The notes beneath the pieces were generated by a model, which was not told the DNA's origin, did no database searches, and was given only the letters and a program-made list of their open reading frames with translations. The translations under genes were made by a program, and so were the position numbers. A stretch of DNA of 64,000 nt, from assembly GCF_008122205.1 (NCBI RefSeq), contig NZ_PHNJ01000005.1, positions 1 to 64,000 on the forward strand. Direction: 5' to 3'. This document shows, piece by piece, positions 42,225 through 51,171 of the stretch (positions within the stretch are counted from its first letter, which is position 1; every line of letters begins with the position of its first letter). The DNA comes from Natronococcus pandeyae (GTDB taxonomy: Archaea; Halobacteriota; Halobacteria; Halobacteriales; Natrialbaceae).

Positions 42225-42674
42225 ACAGTAGCACGGTGTCGTTATTCGCCCTGAACTCTGAAAATCGCGTTACGTACAGGCGGACGACGTCTCGCTCTGG
42301 GCCATCCGCTCTTTCTGCAGTGGCGCGCGCTGTCGACCGCCCGAGCGCGAGCGAGGGGGTCGATAACACCGTGCGAGGGACGAACGAGCGGAGCGCGGCG
42401 CGTAGCGCCGCGGAGCGGCGAACGGCCAGCGGCCGTGAGCCCGTCAGCGAGTGAGTCGGCTGGGGAGGGTGTGGCCATCCCGTGTGTTCGTGTGAGCAGA
42501 ACCTGCTCACGGAGCGAGTACCGCGAACGCCCCTGGCCCCTTTCAGTCCCACCCGACGGTGGTTGGCCGGCACCGCAGACTCGAGACCGGCGTTCCGTTC
42601 GCATGCTATCGATCGAGAGTATCAGCGTCACGTCTCCGTCTGAACAACAGAATTCGGATTACCAACTACTGTTA
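42225..42674 (+). repeat. non-coding element copy B with inverted ends
   Basis: The left end AACAGTAGCACGG is at 42225-42237 and the right end ATTACCAACTACTGTTA is at 42658-42674. AACAGTAG at the left is the inverted complement of CTACTGTT at the right. The interior differs from copy A (about 450 bp against 352 bp) and holds G/C-skewed short palindromes. The right end lies 22 bp before the GDPD start codon, so it may supply or displace that promoter. Confidence 0.65.
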
Positions 42675-42696
42675 GGCTCGCCCTCGAGGTACCGGT

Positions 42697-43524
42697 ATGT
42701 CCCGCCCAGCCGTCATCGCGCACCGCGGCTACGCCGGCGTCGCCCCCGAGAACACCGTCGCTGCGGCCGTCGCCGCGGCCGACCACGACGAGACCGCGAT
42801 GCTCGAGATCGACGTCCAGCCCGCGGCCTGCGGGACGCCGGTCGTCTTCCATGACGAACGACTCGACGGCACGCGTGACGGCCGACCGATCACCGATGCC
42901 GAGGGACTGGTCTGGGAGACCGCACTCGAAGACCTCGAGTCGACGCACGTGCTCGGCACCGACGAAACGGTTCCGACGCTCGAGGCGCTGCTCGAGGCGG
43001 TCCCCGAGACGGTCGGCGTCAACGTCGAACTGAAGAATCCGGGGACGACGGATTTGCGGTTCGCCGAGTCCCTGTCGGAAGACGCGTGCGGTCGACGGCG
43101 CGACGTCTGGGAGCCGTTCGTCGAGCGCGTCGTCGACGCCTGCGACGCGTTCGACGGCGAGATCCTCTTTTCGTCGTTCTGCGAGGGCGCGCTCGCCGCC
43201 GCACGCGACGTCGCGCCCGACTACGCCGCCGGCGCGCTCGTCTGGGACGACCTCGAGGCCGGGCTCGAGATCGCGCGCCGCTACGACTGCGAGGCGATCC
43301 ACCCGCCGCGAAACGCGATCGCCGGCACGCCGCTCGCAACGGAACCGTACTACGGCCTTCCCGCGGACGAACCCGCCCTCGACGTGGTAGAGACCGTCCA
43401 CGACGAGGGCCGGACCGTCAACGTCTGGACCGTCGATACCTGGGGGCAGTTCGACCAGCTCGCCGCGGCGGGCGTCGACGGGATCATCGCGGACTATCCG
43501 GGGCTCGGTTCGCGGTCGTTCTGA
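42697..43524 (+). CDS. glycerophosphodiester phosphodiesterase
   Basis: A 275-residue TIM-barrel GDPD enzyme. Motifs are VIAHRGYAGVAPENTVAA (catalytic His and Glu), LEIDVQPAA and VVFHDERLDGT near the start, VNVELKNPG in the middle, and NVWTVDTWGQ then GVDGIIADYP at the end. It hydrolyses glycerophosphodiesters to glycerol phosphate. Its 3' end overlaps the convergent membrane gene by about 31 bases. Confidence 0.93.
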   Translation: MSRPAVIAHRGYAGVAPENTVAAAVAAADHDETAMLEIDVQPAACGTPVVFHDERLDGTRDGRPITDAEGLVWETALEDLESTHVLGTDETVPTLEALLEAVPETVGVNVELKNPGTTDLRFAESLSEDACGRRRDVWEPFVERVVDACDAFDGEILFSSFCEGALAAARDVAPDYAAGALVWDDLEAGLEIARRYDCEAIHPPRNAIAGTPLATEPYYGLPADEPALDVVETVHDEGRTVNVWTVDTWGQFDQLAAAGVDGIIADYPGLGSRSF

Positions 43525-44111
43525 ACCGTTTCGAGTCCGACCCAGAGCGCGAGACACTGAACGACGACCGCGATAGCGACCACGATCGGGGCTTCGGTCA
43601 GCCACGCCACGTCGAGCAGGACGACCGCCGCGACGGGAACCGCTCCGAGCGCGAGGGCGACGCCGAAGACCCGGACGAAATCGTCGGGTTCGAGTCCCAG
43701 TCGCTCGAGGCCGCCGTAGAACGCGAGCCAGCCCGCGAGGACCGTGCTCCCGAGGACGAACGCGCCGAACGGCGACGTCGAATCGGCGAGCAGCCGTAGG
43801 GCGACCGGCAGCGGCGAAAACGCCAGCGGGAGAAAAAAGATCGCCAGCCAGGCGAATCGGGGACCACCGTCGGGGTCCGCGCCGAGTCGCTCGAACCCGC
43901 CGTCCTCGAGCCAGCCGGTGACTCCGAGGGCGACGACGACGAGAGTTAGCGTGACGGCCTGGTCGGGCACTCCGGCGAGCGAGACGTCGAGAAGGCGAAC
44001 GACCGCCGCTCCGGCGAGAAAACAGAGCCAGGCCACCCCGACGAACGTCCCGATCGAGGCGGCGACGGTCGCGAGGATTCCGTTCACGTCCACCCGAACG
44101 CTGGTATCCAT
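43494..44111 (-). CDS. six-helix membrane protein
   Basis: A 205-residue integral membrane protein with about six hydrophobic helices and no soluble domain. It starts VRVDVNGILATVAASIGTF after a short leader. I recognise no family or conserved charged motif. It is not obviously in an operon with its neighbours; it overlaps the 3' end of the convergent GDPD gene. Confidence 0.65.
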   Translation of the reverse strand: MDTSVRVDVNGILATVAASIGTFVGVAWLCFLAGAAVVRLLDVSLAGVPDQAVTLTLVVVALGVTGWLEDGGFERLGADPDGGPRFAWLAIFFLPLAFSPLPVALRLLADSTSPFGAFVLGSTVLAGWLAFYGGLERLGLEPDDFVRVFGVALALGAVPVAAVVLLDVAWLTEAPIVVAIAVVVQCLALWVGLETVQNDREPSPG

Positions 44112-44154
44112 TACACCTGACTGATAATTTCGAGGTGTATAGCTCCGGCGGTCG

Positions 44155-45690
44155 TTACGGCCGGTCTCGAGCCGGTAAATCCTCGTTCGCCGGCCCCTCG
44201 AGCACCTCGCCGTCGGGGTCGAACCGCGAGCCGTGGCAGGGACAATCCCAGCTCTCCTCGGCGTCGTTCCACTCGACGAGACAGTACATGTGGCTGCAGA
44301 CGGCCGAGACGGCGTGGACGTCGCCCTCGGCGTCGCGGGCGCAGGCGATCGGTTTTCCGCCCTCGCGAACGATCTTCCCCTCGCCGGGGTCGAGACTCGA
44401 GCGGTCGGGGGTGAGCAACGCCCGGACCCAGTCGGTGGTGAACTCGCTCGCGGCGTCGGCGTTCTCGGTGACCGTCTTGCCGAACGACGCCTTCGGTGTC
44501 AGCCGAAGCGGATCGAAGAGGTCGAGCGCGGCGGGGCGCTCGCCGTCGATTTCTGCGGCCAGGAGTCGGCCCGCGGCGGTGCCGTTGGTCATCCCCCAGC
44601 CGCGGAAGCCGGTGGCGACGAAGACGTTCTCGGTACCGGCGCCGGCGCGGCCGATGAAGGGGACCTTGTCGACCGGCTTGTAGTCCTGGGTCGACCACCG
44701 GTAGGCGATCTCGTCGACGGAGAACCGTTCGCGCGCCCACGTCTCGAGCCGTCGGTATCGCTCCGCGGTCGAGCCGCCCTGCCCCGTCTTGTGGTTCTCG
44801 CCGCCGACCAGCAGGAGTTCGCCGTCCTCGTCGCGGTGGGTGCGGACGGAGCGGTAGTTGTTGCCGCTGCGGTAGTACATCCCCTCCGGCGGCGCGCCGT
44901 CGAGGCGGATGCCGAGCACGTAGGAGCGTTTCGGGTGCATCCGAGCGAAGTAGCCCGCCCGGTCGAGGATCGGGAACCCGGTCGCGAGCACGACGTTGCG
45001 CGCCGTCACCGTCGCCCGCTCGGTCCGGACGCGACAGGGCGTGCCGGGCTCGAGGTCGGTGACGCGGGTCTCCTCGTGGAGCGACGCGCCGTCGTCGTCC
45101 CGGAGTTCGTCAGCGATCGCGAGCAGGTACTTTCGCGGGTGGAACCACGCCTGATCGTCGAAGCGGACGGCGGCCGCGGCGCGCTCGAACGGCGGCACCG
45201 AGGTGACGTAGCTCGCCTCGAGTCCCGCGGCGCGGGCGGCGTCGGTCTCGCGTTCGATCTCGTCGGGTTCGTTGCTGTAGAGGTACGAGGGCTGGCGCTC
45301 GAACCCGCAGTCGATATCTAACTCGTCGATCCGGCGTTCGACTTCGTCGATCGAGGCCTCCTGGACCGAGGCGTACTGGCTCGCCTTCCGGCGGCCGAAC
45401 TCCCGGCGCAGGTGGTCGTAGATCGTCCCGTGCTGGCTGGTCAGCTTCGCCGTCGTCTTCCCCGTCACGCCCGTCGCGACGCGGTCGCGCTCGAGGACCG
45501 TGACCGTCTGTCCTCGCTCGCGCAGGTTGATCGCCGTTGAGAGGCCGGCGATCCCCGCCCCGATGACGGCGACGTCGACGGTGTGGTCGGTCTCGAGCGG
45601 TTCCGGTTCGGGGTCGTCGTCGTGCGTACTCGCGAGCCAGAGAGACGTCGGTTCGCCGGGAAGGTCGCCGCCGCGGGTGGGTTCGGCCAT
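44155..45690 (-). CDS. FAD-dependent oxidoreductase with C-terminal Rieske domain
   Basis: A 511-residue fusion. Residues about 35-400 form a DAO-type FAD oxidoreductase (DVAVIGAGIAGLSTAINLR dinucleotide motif; FVATGFRGWGMTNG near the end). A C-terminal Rieske [2Fe-2S] domain has CSHMYC and CPCHGSRFDPDGEVLEGP. Similar proteins exist in bacteria and haloarchaea; the substrate is unknown, perhaps an amine or amino acid. ATG 45690 excludes 11 residues of non-family sequence. Confidence 0.88.
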   Translation of the reverse strand: MAEPTRGGDLPGEPTSLWLASTHDDDPEPEPLETDHTVDVAVIGAGIAGLSTAINLRERGQTVTVLERDRVATGVTGKTTAKLTSQHGTIYDHLRREFGRRKASQYASVQEASIDEVERRIDELDIDCGFERQPSYLYSNEPDEIERETDAARAAGLEASYVTSVPPFERAAAAVRFDDQAWFHPRKYLLAIADELRDDDGASLHEETRVTDLEPGTPCRVRTERATVTARNVVLATGFPILDRAGYFARMHPKRSYVLGIRLDGAPPEGMYYRSGNNYRSVRTHRDEDGELLLVGGENHKTGQGGSTAERYRRLETWARERFSVDEIAYRWSTQDYKPVDKVPFIGRAGAGTENVFVATGFRGWGMTNGTAAGRLLAAEIDGERPAALDLFDPLRLTPKASFGKTVTENADAASEFTTDWVRALLTPDRSSLDPGEGKIVREGGKPIACARDAEGDVHAVSAVCSHMYCLVEWNDAEESWDCPCHGSRFDPDGEVLEGPANEDLPARDRP

Positions 45691-45798
45691 AGAACGGGCC
45701 TGTACTACACCGAAGGCACGCAAAAAACGGGAGGGGGGAGATGCAGGCCGCCCCGTATCGAGGCGTCCTTCGGTCGACTCACCGCACTCGAGCGATCG

Positions 45799-46671
45799 TC
45801 ACTCGAGCAGCGTCGGGAGGTCGTTGATCGACTCGAGCACCGCCGTGGCGTCTTCGGCCTCGTAGGCTCGGCGTCCCTCCTCGCCGGTGAGCCCGCCGGT
45901 CAGGACGCCGACGCCGTCGTACTCGCGCTGGGGGTCCGCCTCCTCGGCGTTGTTCGCCGTCCGCACGTCGTCCAGCGTATCGCCGACGAAGACGACGCGC
46001 TCGGCGTCGAACCGGTCGGCGAGCGTGGTCAGCGCCCGCGGATGAGGCTTGCCCTCCTCCCAGTCGTCCATCGTGAACCGGTGCTCGAGGGGGATCGCCT
46101 CCTCGAGGCCGACGCGGTCGAGGGCGATCTCGGCCTCCGCGGCGGGGCGGCCGGTCAGGACGCCGACGTCGTAACGCTCCAGGAGGGCGTCCCGCGTCTC
46201 GGCCTCGAGGATCACCGGCTCGTCGTGGATGAACCCGCGGGTCTCGATGTCCGGTTCGCCGCCCTCGAGACCCCGGTAGAGGTCGGCGCCGAGATACAGT
46301 TGCTGGAAGACGTCCCGGAGCTCCTCGGGATCCCAGCGGTTTTGTATCCGCTGCGTTGCCTGGGCGCCGATCGCATCGCGAACGACGGATTCAGCGGCCT
46401 CGAGGCCCCCGCCTTCGGCGGCGATCGCGTCGGTGAAGTCGTCGATCGATCCGCGGTAGCCCTCTTCGGTCGCCAGCACGTAGAGAGCGGCCGCGTAGGT
46501 CAGTTCCCAGTCGTTGTTGAACCCGCCGGCGTTCTTGAACTGCTGGATGTCTTCCTTGCGAATCGTCCGGTCGTAGACGCGCTCGACGGAGTCGACGATC
46601 GCTCGACGGTAGGAGTCGGCGACGTCGACGAGTACCCCATCGATGTCGAGAACGACGGCATCTGCGTTCAT
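45799..46671 (-). CDS. TIGR01548-type HAD hydrolase
   Basis: A 290-residue HAD-superfamily phosphatase-like protein of the haloarchaeal/cyanobacterial TIGR01548 type. HAD motif I is [15 protein letters not shown] near residue 5, and motif II Thr is in [10 protein letters not shown]. Motif III Lys is in [10 protein letters not shown], followed by [11 protein letters not shown]. The enzyme probably acts on a small phosphorylated metabolite. ATG 46671 opens directly with motif I. Confidence 0.88.
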   Translation of the reverse strand: MNADAVVLDIDGVLVDVADSYRRAIVDSVERVYDRTIRKEDIQQFKNAGGFNNDWELTYAAALYVLATEEGYRGSIDDFTDAIAAEGGGLEAAESVVRDAIGAQATQRIQNRWDPEELRDVFQQLYLGADLYRGLEGGEPDIETRGFIHDEPVILEAETRDALLERYDVGVLTGRPAAEAEIALDRVGLEEAIPLEHRFTMDDWEEGKPHPRALTTLADRFDAERVVFVGDTLDDVRTANNAEEADPQREYDGVGVLTGGLTGEEGRRAYEAEDATAVLESINDLPTLLE

Positions 46672-46721
46672 ACCGACTCGAACGGGTTCCCGAAAATAAA
46701 GGCGGTCGGATTCGAGACGGG

Positions 46722-47351
46722 TCAAAAGAGGAGCGTCCAGACGAGGTAGAGTGCCGTGACGAGCAACCCGATCGCGTAGAAAACGTGCGCCCACAGCCAG
46801 GAGAGCAGGTTGACGACGTAGATCAGGGCGACGACCGGAATCCCGAGCAGGACGACCGGCGAGCGCCGCCACTCCTGTCGCGACCGATCCCACAGCGTCT
46901 TCGCGTCGGTGGTGCTCGGGAAGGCGTGCATTCCGACCGAAAGGCCGATCCAGGTGAGTACGACTCCCGCGATGATCGTCTCGGGCTGGGCTGTGCCGAG
47001 ACTTTCGGTCATCGATATCAGGACGCCGACGCCCAGGAACGAGCCGAACGAGACGATCGTGTTGACGAGAAACGGGGCGACGCTGATGACAACCGACTGG
47101 CGATAGCGCGCCGGATTGACGTGACGGACGTACCCCGGCGGATCGTCGAACCTGAAGTAGACGACCTCGAGCACCGGCACGCCGACGGCCCGACAGGCGG
47201 TCGCGTGGGCGAACTCGTGGACGACGACGCCGGGGAACGCAAAGAGGTGGAACAGGTATCTGAGTAGATACTCGATCCCCCTCACCGCGAGTGCGAGCAC
47301 TGCAACGAGAGCCACCGCAGCGACGGCGTAGATCACGTACTCGCTGTTCAT
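46722..47351 (-). CDS. HExxH membrane protein (M50-like)
   Basis: A 209-residue membrane protein with about five hydrophobic helices. The HExxH motif [16 protein letters not shown] lies near the end of the second helix (about residues 47-62), as in intramembrane zinc metalloproteases of the M50/DUF3267 kind. A second zinc ligand NPAR-type motif follows ([18 protein letters not shown] split). Regulated membrane proteolysis is inferred; no substrate is nearby. Confidence 0.7.
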   Translation of the reverse strand: MNSEYVIYAVAAVALVAVLALAVRGIEYLLRYLFHLFAFPGVVVHEFAHATACRAVGVPVLEVVYFRFDDPPGYVRHVNPARYRQSVVISVAPFLVNTIVSFGSFLGVGVLISMTESLGTAQPETIIAGVVLTWIGLSVGMHAFPSTTDAKTLWDRSRQEWRRSPVVLLGIPVVALIYVVNLLSWLWAHVFYAIGLLVTALYLVWTLLF

Positions 47352-47392
47352 CGCTCGAGAAACTATCGTGATCCAAGTAATACCTTCGTGTC

Positions 47393-47797
47393 TCACCGCG
47401 GCGGCGCGCGAGCGACGTACAGTGTGCCCTCCCGGACCGTTCGTCGTTCGACCGGAATCGCCGGCTGATCCCCGCCTAGCGTCGTGAACAGGAAGTCGGC
47501 GTTCGCTCGTCTGGCGACCTCGAGCGCCGGTCGATGAAGCTCCGGCGGCAGGTTTCGCGCGTAGATCACGTCCGCCTCCGCGTAGATCTGTGGGGTGGGA
47601 TCGACGATGTCGTCACGGACGAACCGAACGCCGTCAGGGACATCACGCTGGTAGATGTCCGTCGCCGTCACGGTCGCTCCCGCGTCGGCGAGCGACGCCG
47701 CTAGATCGGTTCGGCGCCCGATGCCGACCTCGACGACCCGGTCGTACGCTGCGAGATGTGTTTCGATCGTTACGGGATCACGGCAGGGAGTCGCCAT
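47393..47797 (-). CDS. UPF0146 protein
   Basis: A 134-residue protein of the archaeal UPF0146 family with a methyltransferase-like Rossmann fold. It shows [20 protein letters not shown] and VTATDIY, then an NLPPELH segment ([18 protein letters not shown] split). The core lacks parts of a full methyltransferase, so catalysis is uncertain. It is divergent from archaemetzincin; the promoters lie between 47798 and 47836. Confidence 0.88.
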   Translation of the reverse strand: MATPCRDPVTIETHLAAYDRVVEVGIGRRTDLAASLADAGATVTATDIYQRDVPDGVRFVRDDIVDPTPQIYAEADVIYARNLPPELHRPALEVARRANADFLFTTLGGDQPAIPVERRTVREGTLYVARAPPR

Positions 47798-47836
47798 GGC
47801 GGGACGTTTATGCCACCCGCCATCATAGCCGTTGCT

Positions 47837-48358
47837 ATGCTCGTCGATATCGTGCCGGTCGGCAGCGTGCCCGCAGAGGTCAAGCGGGCTGCCTCCACCG
47901 CGCTTCGATCGGTCTACGACTGCGACGTTACAGTCAACGACTCGCAGTCAGTCCCGACCGGTGCGTACGACTCCGGACGGAACCAGTACTGCGCCGAGAC
48001 GTTCATCCAGCTCGCCGAACGCGTCGGCCGCGGAGAGAAGAACATCGCCATCACGCCACACGATCTCTTCTACCGGCGTCGAAACTACGTCTTCGGGCTC
48101 GCGTACCTCGACGGCAGCGGCAGCGTCGTCTCCACCTACCGCCTCCAGACGTCGAGCGACGGCGGCTTCTCGAACAAGAGCTCGAGTGAGATCTTCGAAA
48201 ACCGCGTTCGAAAGGAGATCGTCCACGAGATCGGTCACACCTACGGGCTCGAACACTGCGACAACAACCGCTGCGTGATGAACTTCTCGCCGACGGTTCG
48301 AGAGGTCGACATCAAAGAAGAGAACCTCTGTGGCAGCTGTCAGCGTTTGATCCACTGA
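47837..48358 (+). CDS. amzA: archaemetzincin
   Basis: A 173-residue zinc metalloprotease of the archaemetzincin family. The metzincin motif HEIGHTYGLEHC is at about residues 128-139, followed by the family CxxxxCxMxF (CDNNRCVMNF) and CGSCQRL at the end, giving a second four-Cys zinc site. The ATG at 47837 (LVDIVPVGSVPAEV) is the family start, with a TATA-like CATCATAG upstream. A 17-bp direct repeat covers its last codons. Confidence 0.93.
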   Translation: MLVDIVPVGSVPAEVKRAASTALRSVYDCDVTVNDSQSVPTGAYDSGRNQYCAETFIQLAERVGRGEKNIAITPHDLFYRRRNYVFGLAYLDGSGSVVSTYRLQTSSDGGFSNKSSSEIFENRVRKEIVHEIGHTYGLEHCDNNRCVMNFSPTVREVDIKEENLCGSCQRLIH

Positions 48359-48379
48359 TCAGGCTGTCAGCGTTTGATC
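48336..48379 (+). repeat. 17-bp direct repeat at the amzA 3' end
   Basis: GCTGTCAGCGTTTGATC occurs at 48336-48352, inside the last codons of archaemetzincin, and again at 48363-48379, 10 bp later. A short tandem duplication or replication slippage is the simplest origin. Confidence 0.75.
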
Positions 48380-48643
48380 ATCGACCACACCGGTTCGATT
48401 CACAGTCGCCAGGTCCGCTATTTTTCTGTTCGGCACGCTGTTCCTGTTCGTCACACTACGATGGGGAATAACGACGATCCGCCCGTTCGAGACGCACACC
48501 GGGGCGTACGACGACCGGTTCGATGCGACCGAGACGCGCGTCGCCATCGTACCGACTGCGAAACGCGATCTCGTCCCCGCACGTGTTCGTGGTTGCGACT
48601 CTCCGGGAACACGTTTATTCCGCTTCCGAATAGAGAGTCTCGC

Positions 48644-48871
48644 ATGGTAAAACAGCAACTCGAACTGATGCTCAGCCGCGCACGGTACGCAGCTATCGGC
48701 GCCGCAATCGGCGGCGGGATCGGCGGTCTGTTCAGTCGGAGCGCTGCGAGTTCCGGCGCCGCACTCGGAGCGCTCGTCGGCTCTGTAGTCGGGGAAAGTC
48801 GGTTGACCGCCCAGTCACGGATCGACGAACTGCGAAAGGAGCGAGGCGACCTGCTCTCGAGACAGGAGTAA
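48644..48871 (+). CDS. glycine-zipper small membrane protein
   Basis: A 75-residue protein with a hydrophobic glycine-rich segment (ARYAAIGAAIGGGIGGLFSR, then GAALGALVGSVVGE). A basic-acidic C-terminal helix follows (RIDELRKERGDLLSRQE). Similar small glycine-zipper proteins are common in haloarchaea, of unknown function. A CGTTTATTC box is about 28-30 bp upstream. Confidence 0.65.
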   Translation: MVKQQLELMLSRARYAAIGAAIGGGIGGLFSRSAASSGAALGALVGSVVGESRLTAQSRIDELRKERGDLLSRQE

Positions 48872-48906
48872 CGGTCTCGAGAACTATCGGTTTTTTTATC
48901 GTCGTC

Positions 48907-50721
48907 TCAGGGCGCGTAGTAGTACTCACCTTCGCGTTTTTGCTCGCGATCCAGCTGTGAGTCCGGCTTGTTGATCCGCGGACGCGAGGTTCGCTCGTCT
49001 CGGCGGAACGTGACCTCGAGGTTCGCGAGGAACTCGTTCATCCCGTTGCGCATCGGCTGTGGCTGACCGGCGCGACCGTGGACCGCCGGCTCGCCGTCGA
49101 AGACCATCAGTCGATCGGCGAGCAGGTCGATCATGTAGATGTCGTGATCGATGACCATGACCGTGGCGTCCTGCTGTTCGGCGTAGCGCCGGATCGCGCT
49201 CGTCGCCTGGACACGCTGTTCGACGTCGAGGTGTGCAGAGGGTTCGTCGAGCAGGTAGAGGTCGGCCGAATCCGACAGGCAGGCTGCGATCGCAACGCGC
49301 TGGCGCTCCCCGCCGGAGAGATCCGAGAGGTTCTGCTCCATGATGCGCTCGAGTTGGAGCGGCTGGGCGATCTCGGTGTTCCAGTACGAGGAGCCGAACT
49401 GGTCCGTGATCGACGAGAGGAAGGCGTCGACCCGCATATGCTGGTCGATGGTGACGTACTGGGGTTTGTACGAGATGTCCAGATCGAGGTCGGCATCTCC
49501 CTCGTCGGGCTCGAGGTCGCCCGTCAGCAGCTTCGCGAACGTCGACTTCCCGATCCCGTTGGGGCCGACGATGCCGAGGACTTCGTTCTCGTTGATCTCG
49601 CCGCCCTGGACTTCGAGGGTGAACTCGCCCTCGCCGTAGCTCTTCGTGAGGTCGGGGTAGTCGACGAGCACGTCGCCGTGGGTTGCGGTCCGCGGGGCGT
49701 GCTCCTCGAACTCGATGGGATCCGGGCGGATCCGCATGTTCTCGTTGTCGAGGTAGCCCGAGAGATACTCGTTGATCCCGTTGCGGACGGACTTCGGTGA
49801 GGTGATCACACCGTAGGCGCCGGGCTCACCGTAGGCGACGTGCAGCGTGTCCGCGAGCAGGTCGAGGATCGCGAGGTCGTGCTCGACGACGAGCATCGAC
49901 TTGTCCTCCTCCTCGGCGAGTTCCTGGATCAGCCGCGCGGCCGTCACTCGCTGTCCGATGTCGAGATACGGCGTCACCTCGTCGAGGAAGTAGAAATCCG
50001 TATCCCTGGCCAGGGTTGCGGCGATCGCAACGCGCTGGAGCTCCCCACCGGAGAGGTCGTCGATCGACTGCTCCATGACGGGGCCGATCTCGAGCCGTTC
50101 GACCAGCGAATCGAGCGCGCCGCGTTCGTCCGTGCGCTCGAGCAACTCTCGCGTGTTGCCGTCGAACGTCTCGGGAATCTGATCGACGTACTGGGGCTTC
50201 TGGGCGACGGTGACCTCGCTGTCCCGGACGTCGGCGATGTAATCCTGGAGTTCGGTTCCGCGGTAGGCCTCGAGCACGTCGTCCCAGTCGACGTCCTGGT
50301 CGTGGCGGCCGAGGTTGGGCTCGAGGTCGCCCGCGAGGATGCGGACGGCGGTCGTCTTCCCGATCCCGTTCGGCCCGAGGATGCCCGTAACCTTCCCCTC
50401 CTGTGGTGCGGGAAGTCCGTAGAGAGAGAACGCGTTCTCGCCGTAGCGGTGGACGGGGTCGTCCTGCAGTTCCTGGGGGAGATTGATGATCTCGATCGCG
50501 TCGAAGGGACACTTCTCGACGCAGATCCCGCAGGTTTCGCCGAGACAGATCTCCTCGGAGATGTGTACCTGGTCCGGCTGGCCCTGGGGCGTTTCGTCGC
50601 CTCGCAGCGTGATACACTCCTTGCCGGTGCGGTTCGGCGGGCAGTAGTTCTTGCACTCGTAGCTACATCGGTCCGGCTGGCACCGATCTAAGTCTACGAC
50701 GGCGATGCTGTCGTCCGCCAT
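48907..50721 (-). CDS. ribosome recycling ATPase RLI/ABCE1
   Basis: A 604-residue ABCE1 protein that splits the ribosome after termination. Two [4Fe-4S] clusters are at the N-terminus: CQPDRCSYECKNYCP and CGICVEKCPFDAI, followed by two ABC domains. NBD1 has GPNGIGKTTAV and LSGGELQRVAIA; NBD2 has GPNGIGKSTFA and LSGGERQRVAIA. The hinge domain between is intact. The gene is complete. It is followed upstream (minus strand) by an EMC6-like membrane protein one base apart. Confidence 0.96.
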   Translation of the reverse strand: MADDSIAVVDLDRCQPDRCSYECKNYCPPNRTGKECITLRGDETPQGQPDQVHISEEICLGETCGICVEKCPFDAIEIINLPQELQDDPVHRYGENAFSLYGLPAPQEGKVTGILGPNGIGKTTAVRILAGDLEPNLGRHDQDVDWDDVLEAYRGTELQDYIADVRDSEVTVAQKPQYVDQIPETFDGNTRELLERTDERGALDSLVERLEIGPVMEQSIDDLSGGELQRVAIAATLARDTDFYFLDEVTPYLDIGQRVTAARLIQELAEEEDKSMLVVEHDLAILDLLADTLHVAYGEPGAYGVITSPKSVRNGINEYLSGYLDNENMRIRPDPIEFEEHAPRTATHGDVLVDYPDLTKSYGEGEFTLEVQGGEINENEVLGIVGPNGIGKSTFAKLLTGDLEPDEGDADLDLDISYKPQYVTIDQHMRVDAFLSSITDQFGSSYWNTEIAQPLQLERIMEQNLSDLSGGERQRVAIAACLSDSADLYLLDEPSAHLDVEQRVQATSAIRRYAEQQDATVMVIDHDIYMIDLLADRLMVFDGEPAVHGRAGQPQPMRNGMNEFLANLEVTFRRDERTSRPRINKPDSQLDREQKREGEYYYAP

Positions 50722-50722
50722 C

Positions 50723-51046
50723 TTACGCCATTGCCTCCGTCGTGAGCAGAATGCCCCACACCACGAACCAGAACGAGAAGGTCATGAACGTGATGAACAG
50801 GTAGTGTTTCACGCCGAACTCGTCCTCGCCGTAGATACTCGTAAAGTCGAAGAGGACGAACTGAGCGAGAATCGCACCCAGCACGAGCAACAGCGCTCGA
50901 GTGTCGGTCGCCGCCTCGGCGGGCGCCATATCGCCGGTGATCGCGACAGAGGCGAACGCGGCACCGACGCCGAACAGCGCTGACAGTGCCGTCACGCTGA
51001 TCGAGCGGATGTGCTCGCGTCTGTCACTCATCGATTCGGTCGACAT
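50723..51046 (-). CDS. EMC6-like membrane protein
   Basis: A 107-residue protein with three hydrophobic helices (about residues 16-40, 50-66 and 78-100), matching the small EMC6-like membrane proteins annotated in haloarchaea. It probably assists membrane-protein insertion. Its stop is one base from the RLI start codon, so the two should be cotranscribed. MSDRREHIR at 51031 is an alternative start. Confidence 0.7.
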   Translation of the reverse strand: MSTESMSDRREHIRSISVTALSALFGVGAAFASVAITGDMAPAEAATDTRALLLVLGAILAQFVLFDFTSIYGEDEFGVKHYLFITFMTFSFWFVVWGILLTTEAMA

Positions 51047-51171
51047 GGGTTGAGTTCTGTTTTCGGTGGTGAAAAGGGGTTCGGGTTCCGTGTCGGAGGA
51101 GCAGACTGAATTTGATGCATCGAGCCAGAAGCAGGTTATCGGTCGACCAGAGATTATAATAGCAAAGTCGA

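Noticed and set aside
48359-48658. 99-codon minus-strand frame before the glycine-zipper gene
   Set aside because: Very basic, includes the direct repeat, and lacks a promoter; treated as non-coding.
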